A stretch of 9,529 nucleotides of DNA from Paracoccaceae bacterium (GTDB taxonomy: Bacteria > Pseudomonadota > Alphaproteobacteria > Rhodobacterales > Rhodobacteraceae). A program made the translations under genes and the position numbers. Within the stretch, counting starts at the first letter, position 1. Each line of letters begins with the position of its first letter. The stretch is from NCBI GenBank assembly GCA_007131945.1, contig SLPP01000372.1:1-9529 (forward strand). The letters are read 5' to 3'. The notes under the pieces were generated by a model. That model was not told the origin of the DNA. It saw nothing but the letters and a program-made list of their open reading frames with translations, and did no database searches. Below, piece by piece: positions 1-6,728 of the stretch.

Positions 1-124
1 GGGCTCGCAGTGGGAGAACGTGATCGTCTGGGACGATGGGCTCGGGCGCAGCGATCTCGATCGCCGCCGCTGGCTCTACACGGCCATCACCCGCGCCGAG
101 CGCGGCCTCGTCCTGCTCGCCTGA
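1..124 (+). CDS. C-terminal end of a UvrD/RecD-type DNA helicase (partial)
   Basis: Only the last 40 codons are in the window, read from base 2 and ending at TGA 122-124. The translation contains a VIVWDD segment and then YTAITRAERGLVLLA. The YTAITRA stretch is superfamily 1 helicase motif VI, close to the C-terminus as in UvrD_C_2-type (RecD-like) helicases, which use ATP to translocate on and unwind DNA. The next gene starts 10 bases downstream on the same strand, so the two are almost certainly co-transcribed as part of a phage replication module. The N-terminus, Walker motifs and full length lie outside the window, so the exact subfamily cannot be fixed. Confidence 0.8.
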   Translation, partial: GSQWENVIVWDDGLGRSDLDRRRWLYTAITRAERGLVLLA

Positions 125-133
125 GGCAGCGCG

Positions 134-2716
134 ATGATCGACCTGAACGATGTCTGGGCGCCGCCCGCCCGCCATGATCTGCGTGCGATCAAGGTCCGGC
201 TTGCGGACACGGCCCGCGAGTGGCTGCCGCCCCTCTTTCCCGAGGCGCAGCTGACGCATGATCGGCGTGCGCTGAGATGCGCCGACTTGTCCGGACGCCG
301 TGCGCGCGGCGAAGGCTCCTGCATTCTGCATCTGGACGGGCCATATGCCGGCTGGGGGTTTGACTTCGCCACGGGCGAGCGCGCTGGACCGATCGATCTG
401 ATCTACCATGCCACCGGCATGACCGACGGGCGGCTCTTCGATGAGGCCGCACGGCTTGCCCAAATGGAGCGCGACCTTGCCCTGCGACCCCGCACGGCAC
501 CCCTTGCTCGGCCGGACCACAGTCTGGAGATCCGTCGCATCCTGGACGAGTGCCAACCCCTCGCCGACAGCGTGGCCGAGGATTACCTACGCGCGCGCGG
601 GCTCGAGGATCCGGGATCGCCGGATCTGCTCTTCCATCCGGATCTGACCGATTACGAGACCCGCCGTGGTTGGCCCGGCATGGTGGCCATCCCGCGCCTT
701 GCGAGTGGCGAACCCGCCGGCGGCATTCATCGCACCTTTCTGCACGAGGATGGCAGGTCCCGGGCACCGGCAGGCAAGAAGATGCTGGGCTCGATCGCCG
801 AGGCGGCGGTGCGGCTCTATCCGATGACCGAGGATGGCCGACTTGCGGTCGCGGAGGGCATCGAGACCGCACTGGCCGCGCATCGCCTCTTCGGCACGCC
901 GGTCTGGGCGGCACTTTCGGCCAACGGGCTGGCCCGGTTCCAGTGGCCCGAAGGCACCCGGCACGTCACCATCCATGCCGATGACGGCGATGCCGGTCGA
1001 CAGGCGGCCGCCGCGCTCTCGGATCGCCTGAACCGGGCCGACATCCCGAGCGAGATCGTCTGGCCGCTGCATGGCGACGACTTCAACGACGACCTGCGGC
1101 GCGGGGCGCGTGCCGAGGATTACGAGAAACGGACGGCGCCCGGGGCCGCCGAACCCGTCGCGCCCGAGACAGGTAGGGTCGTCGCACCGGCCGCCGACCT
1201 CGATACGCTGATCGCTGCGGCCGAGGCGTTGACCAATCCGCCGGAATTCGAGCCCCTTTCCACACTGCTCGGGCGCATCGCACTGGCAAAGCTCGATCCT
1301 TTGCCCGAAAGGCAGGTTATCGCGCGGATCAAGTCCGCGACCGGGATCGGCATGTCGGTCCTGACGCAGCAGCTGGCCGAGCTCCGTCGCCGTGTGAATG
1401 CCACCGGCAATCCGAACGCCCCGATCCCGAAGCCCGCCTGGTTCAACCGCCTCCGGCTCGACCTGGCCGGCGCGCCCGAGCGGAACGAGGCGAACGTCAT
1501 CGTCGCGCTCAACTCCGACCCGGCCTTCGCGGGCGTGCTGGCCTTCGACGAGTTCGCCCAGGAAATCATCGTGCGCCAGCCGCTGCCCTGGGACATCGCT
1601 ACCGTGCCTCCACCTCGCCCGTGGGAGGATGCCGACGACATACGCATGGCCGAGTGGCTGCAGATCCGCGGCATCAATGTGGCGCCGGTGGTCGTGGGGC
1701 GCGCCGTCGGCGCCGTCGCCCGTGAGCTGCGCATTCATCCCGTCCGCGACTGGCTCGACACGTTGAAATGGGACGGCACGCCCCGTATCGAGACCTGGAC
1801 CAGCGCCTATCTCGGCGCCGAGCCCAGCGCGTTCCACCACACCATCGGCGCGCTCTGGCTGATCTCGGCCGTGGCGCGCATCTACCGGCCCGGCGTGAAG
1901 GCCGACCACATGCTGATCCTCGAGGGGCCACAGGGGGCGCGCAAATCGACCGCGATCAAGGTGCTGGCCGGCGAGGCGTGGTTCACCGACGAGCTGCCGG
2001 AGTTGGGCTCGAAGGACGCCGCGCTGCACATGCAGGGCATCTGGATCGTCGAGATCGCAGAACTCGATGCTATCGGCCGCGCCGAGGTCTCGCGCATCAA
2101 GGCGTTCCTGACCCGCACGACCGACCGGTTCCGCCCGCCCTACGGCCGCTACACCGTCGAGGTGCCGCGCCAGTGCGTCTTCGCCGGCACCGTGAACCCC
2201 GACACCTACCTGCGCGACGAGACCGGCAACCGCCGTTTCTGGCCGCTGCGCTGCGGGACCATCGACATTGCCGCACTCGTCCGCGACCGCGACCAGCTCT
2301 GGGCCGAAGCCGTCCACCGGTTCCGCGCTGGCGCAATCTGGTGGATCGAAGATCCGGCGCTGCTGGCAGAAGCCCGCGAGGAGCAGGACCGCCGCTACCA
2401 GTCCGACGCCTGGGACGATCTGATCGAGCACTGGCTGACGCACGAAGTCCGCACCGTCTCCGACGGCTACCCGGACTACGGCAACGCGCGCACCGAAAGC
2501 GTGCAGCGCCCCGAGCCGCTGAAAGACGTGTCGGTCGGCGAAATCCTGGAGGAGGCCATCGGGCTCGAGCCGGCGCGCTGGACGCGCGGCGACCAGATGC
2601 GCGTTTCGGCCTATCTCAAGGCGAACGGCTGGGAACGGTACCGCCGGCGCGATGAGGGCGGGCGCGAGGCACCGCGGGTGTGGCGGTATCGGATACCATC
2701 AAACACGATCCCCTGA
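134..2716 (+). CDS. Toprim primase / VapE-type helicase fusion, phage replication protein
   Basis: An 860-residue protein with two modules. The N-terminal part resembles the phage primase DUF7146 plus Toprim arrangement: AVAEGIETALA supplies the Toprim glutamate (E241) and HADDGDAGR (277-289) the acidic DxD residues. The C-terminal half, from LKWDGTPRIETW near residue 544, is a virulence-associated-E (VapE) P-loop ATPase/helicase. It has Walker A GPQGARKST (598-606), Walker B-like WIVEIAELD (637-645) and a conserved NRRFWPL segment (699-705) that probably holds the arginine finger. In phages and satellites such proteins prime and unwind DNA at the element's origin. ATG 134 is chosen because GAGG at 124-127 lies at the end of the upstream helicase gene. 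The last glycine of Walker A is replaced by arginine (R603). The long antisense ORFs over this gene are products of its high GC. Confidence 0.9.
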   Translation: MIDLNDVWAPPARHDLRAIKVRLADTAREWLPPLFPEAQLTHDRRALRCADLSGRRARGEGSCILHLDGPYAGWGFDFATGERAGPIDLIYHATGMTDGRLFDEAARLAQMERDLALRPRTAPLARPDHSLEIRRILDECQPLADSVAEDYLRARGLEDPGSPDLLFHPDLTDYETRRGWPGMVAIPRLASGEPAGGIHRTFLHEDGRSRAPAGKKMLGSIAEAAVRLYPMTEDGRLAVAEGIETALAAHRLFGTPVWAALSANGLARFQWPEGTRHVTIHADDGDAGRQAAAALSDRLNRADIPSEIVWPLHGDDFNDDLRRGARAEDYEKRTAPGAAEPVAPETGRVVAPAADLDTLIAAAEALTNPPEFEPLSTLLGRIALAKLDPLPERQVIARIKSATGIGMSVLTQQLAELRRRVNATGNPNAPIPKPAWFNRLRLDLAGAPERNEANVIVALNSDPAFAGVLAFDEFAQEIIVRQPLPWDIATVPPPRPWEDADDIRMAEWLQIRGINVAPVVVGRAVGAVARELRIHPVRDWLDTLKWDGTPRIETWTSAYLGAEPSAFHHTIGALWLISAVARIYRPGVKADHMLILEGPQGARKSTAIKVLAGEAWFTDELPELGSKDAALHMQGIWIVEIAELDAIGRAEVSRIKAFLTRTTDRFRPPYGRYTVEVPRQCVFAGTVNPDTYLRDETGNRRFWPLRCGTIDIAALVRDRDQLWAEAVHRFRAGAIWWIEDPALLAEAREEQDRRYQSDAWDDLIEHWLTHEVRTVSDGYPDYGNARTESVQRPEPLKDVSVGEILEEAIGLEPARWTRGDQMRVSAYLKANGWERYRRRDEGGREAPRVWRYRIPSNTIP

Positions 2717-2831
2717 ACACAGCCGTGATGCGAGGACCTTGTACAGGGCACTGGAGGATGGAGAATTCGGGTTGGCAGGAACTAGATGCTGTGGCAAAGA
2801 TGAGAAACAACACAACGGGGAGGCCGGCGAC

Positions 2832-3224
2832 GTGACATACCAAGAGCGTGTCGCAGCATGGGTCACCGCGTGCTTCCCTGCTTCGGCACGCGAAAACGTG
2901 TCTGAGCGGTCACATCGTTTTCTTGAGGAAGCGATTGAACTGGCTCAAGCGAGCGGGTGCACGAAGGAGGACGCGCGGCAAATCGTCGATTACGTCTTTG
3001 ATCGGCCTGCCGGCGCACAAGAACAAGAGGTCGGCGGCGTTATGGTCACGCTCGCTGCATTGTGTAATGCGCTCAAACTATCGATGGACGATGCAGGAGA
3101 CAAAGAACTGGCGCGAAACTGGGAGAGAATTGAGGCTATCCGACGCAAGCAAGCCTCAAAGCCTGCCGGTTCTCCCTTACCCCAACGAGTTGAGAGTCGT
3201 CTTCATGCATCGGTGTCCAGATGA
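2832..3224 (+). CDS. MazG-like nucleotide pyrophosphohydrolase
   Basis: A 130-residue all-alpha protein. FLEEAIELAQ (30-39) matches the metal-binding EExxE helix of the MazG/all-alpha NTP pyrophosphatase fold, and EVGGVMVTLAALC (66-78) sits where the second helix (ExxD) belongs. From memory, closely similar proteins ending in a KPxxSPLPQ-type tail are common in Rhodobacterales and Rhizobiales genomes and phages. Family members hydrolyse (d)NTPs to (d)NMPs and pyrophosphate; the substrate here is unknown. I prefer GTG 2832, since GGGGAGG (2817-2823) lies 8 bases upstream; starting at 2652 would overlap the primase gene by 65 bases with a non-genic-looking extension. The usual ExxD aspartate is Gly69, so activity is not certain. 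A 115-base gap precedes it, so it may have its own promoter. Confidence 0.72.
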   Translation: MTYQERVAAWVTACFPASARENVSERSHRFLEEAIELAQASGCTKEDARQIVDYVFDRPAGAQEQEVGGVMVTLAALCNALKLSMDDAGDKELARNWERIEAIRRKQASKPAGSPLPQRVESRLHASVSR

Positions 3225-3257
3225 TGATGTCGCCCGCGACCTTGCGGGGTCCGCTGG

Positions 3258-3590
3258 GTGATTGTCTCGTTCGGGACCACTCGTTTGAAGGAAATATGCC
3301 TCGTGTTAAGTGAGGCTGAAGTCGCTTTAGGGACGGTAAACGCAAAGGCACTTGTGTCGATCATCGCAGACATCGAGGCGCACCAGAACGCCGAAGAAAT
3401 GTTGGATTTCATGGACGGGATCGTTCAGGTAAAAGGCAATGATACGCTCGAGATTTCTCTCGGGAGCAATTATTATGTAGTCCTTGTTCCAGTTGGGATA
3501 CGATTTCAACGGGGCAATGACGGCCAAGTCATCTGGCACACTGTCGAGCGTCTCAAAGTTACTGCGATAGGGGAATGTGATGCCTGCTGA
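3258..3590 (+). CDS. RelE/HigB-like toxin of a type II toxin-antitoxin system
   Basis: A 110-residue protein. It follows the pattern of RelE/ParE-superfamily killer proteins paired with HigA antitoxins: an N-terminal FGTTRLKEIC strand-helix, a helical stretch with LVSIIADIEAHQNAEEM (a variant of the usual RLxDLxAAxNLE helix), then beta strands LEISLGSNYYVVLVPVG (usual form SLDLxxPYRLxFEP) and a terminal KVTAIGEC in place of VxxIEDYH. Such toxins usually cleave mRNA on the ribosome. The start is GTG 3258 with only a weak G-rich element upstream; the reading frame and family pattern support it. It overlaps the next gene by 11 bases, the usual toxin-first HigBA order. The sequence is divergent and I see no strict active-site signature, so the toxin role rests largely on the antitoxin next to it. 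Confidence 0.72.
   Translation: MIVSFGTTRLKEICLVLSEAEVALGTVNAKALVSIIADIEAHQNAEEMLDFMDGIVQVKGNDTLEISLGSNYYVVLVPVGIRFQRGNDGQVIWHTVERLKVTAIGECDAC
3569..3574 (+). promoter_or_regulatory. Ribosome binding site that decides the antitoxin start
   Basis: AGGGGA lies inside the 3' end of the toxin gene, 5 bases before ATG 3580 and 2 bases before GTG 3577. The spacing favours the ATG. Because the site is within the toxin reading frame, the two genes are probably translationally coupled. Confidence 0.55.
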
Positions 3591-4677
3591 TGGTGGCGAG
3601 GTTGCCGACTGGTTCTCCAAGCCTGGGGACGCAATTTGTGCATTGATGCATCGTCGAGGCGTAACAGCCGACGATCTTGCAGCATATCTCGACGGCGGCG
3701 TCAGTGAGCTCCGAGGCATTCTGGAAGGGCACAGTCGCATCGATGCCCGTTCGTCTGAGGTGCTGAGCCGCTACCTTGGCGGCAGCACGAAGTTCTGGCT
3801 CAAGCGGCAGGAGAACTTCGAGCTGGCCCTCGAGAGGGCTGTGGAGGCTGCGGCGGAACACGCAGACGATTGGTTCGGCAGCGTGCCTTTTCCTCAGTCA
3901 CGTGGTCGGAGGCCAGCAACGGACAAAGCGGTGCGGGACGAACTACGTCGTCGTATGCTCTTCTACAGCGTCCCGACCCTTTCGACTTGGGAGCAAAGGT
4001 ACGGCAGGATCTGTAGTGAAACGCACTTCCGACGCTCAATGAGTTTCGTGCCTCTGAACTCGGCCGTTCTTCTTTGGCTGCGGCGCGGAGAGTTGGAGGC
4101 AGAACTCGTCCAAACCCGTTCGTGGTCGCCGAAAAAACTTGAGGAACGCCTGGTGCGCATACGCCAACTCTCCAAGATAAATCACCCTTCGCGCTTTCTT
4201 CCGAAGCTCCGCTCGATCTGCGCCGAAGCCGGCGTTGCGGTCGTCGTTGTCCGGACCCCGAAAGGATGCTATGCGAGCGGTGCAACCCGCCTTATCTCTG
4301 CAGATAAGGCAATGATACTCCTTAGCTTCCGGCATCGTTCCGACGATCAGTTCTGGTTCACAGTGTTTCATGAGATCGGGCATCTACTGCTCCACGGCGC
4401 CGAAACGTTCGTCGACAGCGACGAAACACCCATTGATGAACTGGAGCAGCAGGCAAACGGTTTTGCACGGCAATGCCTGATCCCGCCCGAACGAGAAGAA
4501 GAGTTTCTTCGCCTTAAGGCTGTCAGAAACTCGATCATTCGATTCAGTGTGTCGGTAGGAATTGCGCCCGGATTGACAGTCGGGCAAATGCAACACCGAC
4601 AGATGATTGAGCACAGTCAGATGAACTTTCTGAAACGTCGGTGGAAATGGGAGGATATTGATCACGCCTGTGTGTAG
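3580..4677 (+). CDS. HigA-type HTH antitoxin fused to ImmA/IrrE metallopeptidase domain
   Basis: A 365-residue protein starting at ATG 3580 (GTG 3577 is possible). The N-terminal ~70 residues follow the HigA pattern: PGDAI, a helix-turn-helix (VTADDLAAYLDGGVSELRGILEG), an I-rich segment and a FWLKRQ element. The C-terminal half is an ImmA/IrrE-type zinc peptidase: HEIGH at 264-268 gives the HExxH ligands and catalytic Glu, and E289 in EQQANGFARQCLIPP is the likely third ligand. HigA-like proteins neutralise the toxin and repress their own promoter; ImmA/IrrE domains cleave repressor-type partners. The middle region (about 80-200) has no motif I recognise. It lies directly after the toxin gene with an 11-base overlap. 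It converges on the minus-strand operon, with 3 bases between stops and no visible terminator. Confidence 0.85.
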   Translation: MPADGGEVADWFSKPGDAICALMHRRGVTADDLAAYLDGGVSELRGILEGHSRIDARSSEVLSRYLGGSTKFWLKRQENFELALERAVEAAAEHADDWFGSVPFPQSRGRRPATDKAVRDELRRRMLFYSVPTLSTWEQRYGRICSETHFRRSMSFVPLNSAVLLWLRRGELEAELVQTRSWSPKKLEERLVRIRQLSKINHPSRFLPKLRSICAEAGVAVVVVRTPKGCYASGATRLISADKAMILLSFRHRSDDQFWFTVFHEIGHLLLHGAETFVDSDETPIDELEQQANGFARQCLIPPEREEEFLRLKAVRNSIIRFSVSVGIAPGLTVGQMQHRQMIEHSQMNFLKRRWKWEDIDHACV

Positions 4678-4680
4678 CTA

Positions 4681-5592
4681 TTATCCTCTGAAGTGTATGA
4701 AGTTCAGTGGTGACTTTTGCCAGTTGCATAAAGCGTCTTCGAGGACGGCCATGCCCACTTGGACATCGCGATCAAGATCGTCGAGCATCTGTTGAAGTTG
4801 TGCAGGCGCCGTGTTCGCATTTGTAGCCCCGTTGAAGAGCAGTCTTGCACCTCGGCTTGGCCCTGTCGCTCCCTGAAGATATGCTGAGAGCGGCTGCATC
4901 GCCACGATGCCATAGCGCGCCAAGAGCATGAGGTAGTCGAACTTCGCAAGTCGGCCGAAGCTCGGGATTTTCAGCGAGTTGTAAACTGCGTCGAACCGGT
5001 CATTCGGACCGTGTGCCAAGACCCCCTGCAGGAACGCCTGTTGGCCACGCGCCCCGATGAGCCTGACGTATTCGCGGACAACATGGCCAGTGTATCTGGC
5101 TGAACCCGGTCGAAGGCTTTCATACTTCCTGTGGTTGCCGAACTTCCCGCGAATACTGGTCCAATTCGCAGCCAGCCATGCATCGAATGCGGCAGGATTG
5201 CCGGAGACCGATGGCCAATCCCAGAGGCCGTTGCCAAGCATTCCATAGACGTCCTGCAGACGCAGCCAACCACTATCGGCGGGCTTCGCGAAATGCGTCA
5301 TGAGAAAAACAAGCCAAGCAGCCTCTTCGAGATTGCCGCTCGCGACATGGAAGACGACAGCACGCTCTGGGTTGAAGAGGGCGTCATGCGGGTCTGCGCG
5401 CCGCGGTGAAATCGGACGTGCCTGGACAAGTCTGTAGTAGTCTTCCCGCCGGACGCTGGCGATGAGCTGAAGCGCTAGTGTATCAAGTGCTCTCGGATCC
5501 TGAACACCCGGCAACGGTCGTGTTTGGGCTGAGTGCGCGAGAAGACCAGCCCTGAATTGCTGACGTTGCGCGTTTCTTGTTGGCCAGGTCAT
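4681..5592 (-). CDS. Putative alpha-glutamyl/putrescinyl thymine pyrophosphorylase clade 3 (aGPT-PPlase3) family protein
   Basis: A 303-residue protein. I recognise the family from conserved blocks: PSFGRLAKFDYLMLLARYG (210-228), YLQGATGPSRGARLLF (238-253) and the C-terminal VLEDALCNWQKSP (283-295). These match what I recall of aGPT-PPlase3, a family proposed by comparative genomics to be related to helix-hairpin-helix DNA glycosylases. Clade 1/2 relatives act in phage thymine hypermodification, attaching amino acids or polyamines to pyrophosphorylated 5-hydroxymethyl-dU in DNA. The function of clade 3 is to my knowledge not established. The gene follows the synthase-like gene after 16 bases, with GGAAG about 7 bases before its ATG, so it is the second gene of an operon. 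The length looks complete, and there is no signal peptide or membrane segment. Family assignment is from memory; the activity is inferred. Confidence 0.75.
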   Translation of the reverse strand: MTWPTRNAQRQQFRAGLLAHSAQTRPLPGVQDPRALDTLALQLIASVRREDYYRLVQARPISPRRADPHDALFNPERAVVFHVASGNLEEAAWLVFLMTHFAKPADSGWLRLQDVYGMLGNGLWDWPSVSGNPAAFDAWLAANWTSIRGKFGNHRKYESLRPGSARYTGHVVREYVRLIGARGQQAFLQGVLAHGPNDRFDAVYNSLKIPSFGRLAKFDYLMLLARYGIVAMQPLSAYLQGATGPSRGARLLFNGATNANTAPAQLQQMLDDLDRDVQVGMAVLEDALCNWQKSPLNFIHFRG

Positions 5593-5608
5593 TTCGATCT
5601 TCCACTAG

Positions 5609-6568
5609 TCAAAGTGAGGCGTCATCTTTAGTCGTCGGCGGCAGCTCTTTCACAAACGGAAGATACACCGCATTGGAAAAGCCCGATCTTAATCCCGACA
5701 AGTCCTCGCGCCGGCACCTTGCCCAATGCACCTGGAGCAGTCGCACTATATCAGCCCAATATGGATCAACTATCACATCTTCAGCCTTGAAACTTTCTCC
5801 GTCTCTGATGCGCCTCTCTGCATCAAGTAGTGCGGGGGCCAATTCAAATGGGTTGCCAGAAGGCATCTCTGGCATCTCATTCGTCCTTTGATGGCCTTCG
5901 TCGGTATACCTCTTTGCCGCGTCAATATATCCGTCATAGATGTGCATCGAGCCAACATGGTGAATAAAGGTTCCGAGCTTAACCCCAAGTCGACACGCAA
6001 ACATTTCCTGAAGCATCGTGAAGCAGAATATGTCATGTGGCAGGCCCCAGTATGCATCGTTGGACCTCATTGTCGCCGACATATGCAGTTGTTCATCCCG
6101 GAGGTGGAGCTGCATGGTGGTTGTGCAGGGGATTTCTTTCTTTTCGACATAAATATCTTCGGCATCAAAAAGCTGGATTACAGCACGACGGCTGCCCGGC
6201 CTACGAGTGAGCAGGTTTGCAACACTCTCAATCTGATTGATGCTGCCGTTCTTTCGAAGAAGCCGAGGACCATACGCGCCTTGAAGCACTCCATCTACCG
6301 CATCGTCCTCGTACCGGCGGATATAAGGCTTGATGAAGTCAAGCTGATCCGAGCCGGAGAGGTACCACAGAAGCTCACCGATCGCACTAAATGGCTTGCC
6401 CCGATCTTCTGATCGGCTCAATCGCGATCTTGGCTGCCGAATTCGGAGTGTTACTCCAAGGTATTCGAGCGTGCCTCCCCTGGTGCCACGATTCTTCGAG
6501 CCCTCTTTGAGCAGTCGTTCATAGAGATCGATCAAGACATCATCGAGGCTGTCGCCGACTATTTCCAT
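5609..6568 (-). CDS. Thymidylate-synthase-like pyrimidine nucleotide (hydroxy)methyltransferase
   Basis: A 319-residue homologue of thymidylate synthase and dCMP/dUMP hydroxymethylases, which add a one-carbon unit from methylene-tetrahydrofolate to C5 of a pyrimidine nucleotide. Visible motifs: GELLWYLSG (64-72) with the conserved Glu65; the nucleophile in EIPCTTTMQ (Cys148); the phosphate/base-binding block MRSNDAYWGLPHD (167-179); and SMHIYDGY (207-214). Canonical synthases have Asn in GLPxN; here it is Asp179, as in T4 dCMP hydroxymethylase, which suggests a cytosine nucleotide or non-standard substrate. The tryptophan that follows YG in synthases is absent (GAYGPRLL). ATG 6568 is the only start, since an in-frame stop lies just upstream; its own ribosome site is weak (GAGAG). 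It is the first main gene of a two-gene operon. It is unlikely to be the host's housekeeping ThyA. Confidence 0.85.
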   Translation of the reverse strand: MEIVGDSLDDVLIDLYERLLKEGSKNRGTRGGTLEYLGVTLRIRQPRSRLSRSEDRGKPFSAIGELLWYLSGSDQLDFIKPYIRRYEDDAVDGVLQGAYGPRLLRKNGSINQIESVANLLTRRPGSRRAVIQLFDAEDIYVEKKEIPCTTTMQLHLRDEQLHMSATMRSNDAYWGLPHDIFCFTMLQEMFACRLGVKLGTFIHHVGSMHIYDGYIDAAKRYTDEGHQRTNEMPEMPSGNPFELAPALLDAERRIRDGESFKAEDVIVDPYWADIVRLLQVHWARCRREDLSGLRSGFSNAVYLPFVKELPPTTKDDASL

Positions 6569-6615
6569 ACAGGAAAACTCTCTGCTCGAACCGTAGGCCG
6601 GTCACTCGATGCCAT
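6559..6615 (-). CDS. Possible 18-residue leader peptide overlapping the synthase-like gene
   Basis: On the minus strand ATG 6615 opens an 18-codon ORF (MASSDRPTVRAESFPVWK) ending at TAG 6559-6561. It has a near-perfect ribosome binding site, GGAGGA at 6621-6626, 5 bases before its ATG. The ORF overlaps the synthase-like start (6568) by 10 bases in another frame, and that gene's own ribosome site is weak. This is the layout of a leader ORF that delivers ribosomes by termination-reinitiation. It could also be chance, or a frameshifted original N-terminus. No homology is claimed. Confidence 0.4.
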   Translation of the reverse strand: MASSDRPTVRAESFPVWK

Positions 6616-6620
6616 GTTGT

Positions 6621-6626
6621 TCCTCC
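6621..6626 (-). promoter_or_regulatory. Strong ribosome binding site before the leader ORF
   Basis: GGAGGA on the minus strand, 5 bases ahead of ATG 6615. It is the best Shine-Dalgarno sequence in front of the synthase-like operon, yet it is placed for the short ORF and lies about 50 bases from ATG 6568. Confidence 0.6.
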
Positions 6627-6670
6627 AATTTGCGGCGGTCAAGCGAAGTTGCGGGGTTCTTCACGCGTCG

Positions 6671-6687
6671 TCGCGGACTTACCGCGA
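6671..6687. repeat. Dyad TCGCGG-5-CCGCGA left of the repeat cluster
   Basis: A perfect inverted repeat with 6-base arms and a 5-base spacer (ACTTA). It lies 50-70 bases upstream of the leader ORF of the synthase-like operon, so it could be an operator or a hairpin in the leader transcript. Confidence 0.4.
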
Positions 6688-6728
6688 GGACTGAACAACG
6701 CCGCCGCGCAAAGTGGAACTCTCAATAT

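Noticed and set aside
587..2443. 618-residue ORF on the minus strand across the primase gene
   Set aside because: It lies wholly antisense to a gene with clear Toprim and VapE motifs. Its composition is that of a shadow frame in GC-rich DNA, with no recognisable domain.
2652..2831. Longer start for the MazG-like gene
   Set aside because: It would overlap the primase gene by 65 bases and add 60 residues unlike the family; GTG 2832 has a good ribosome site.
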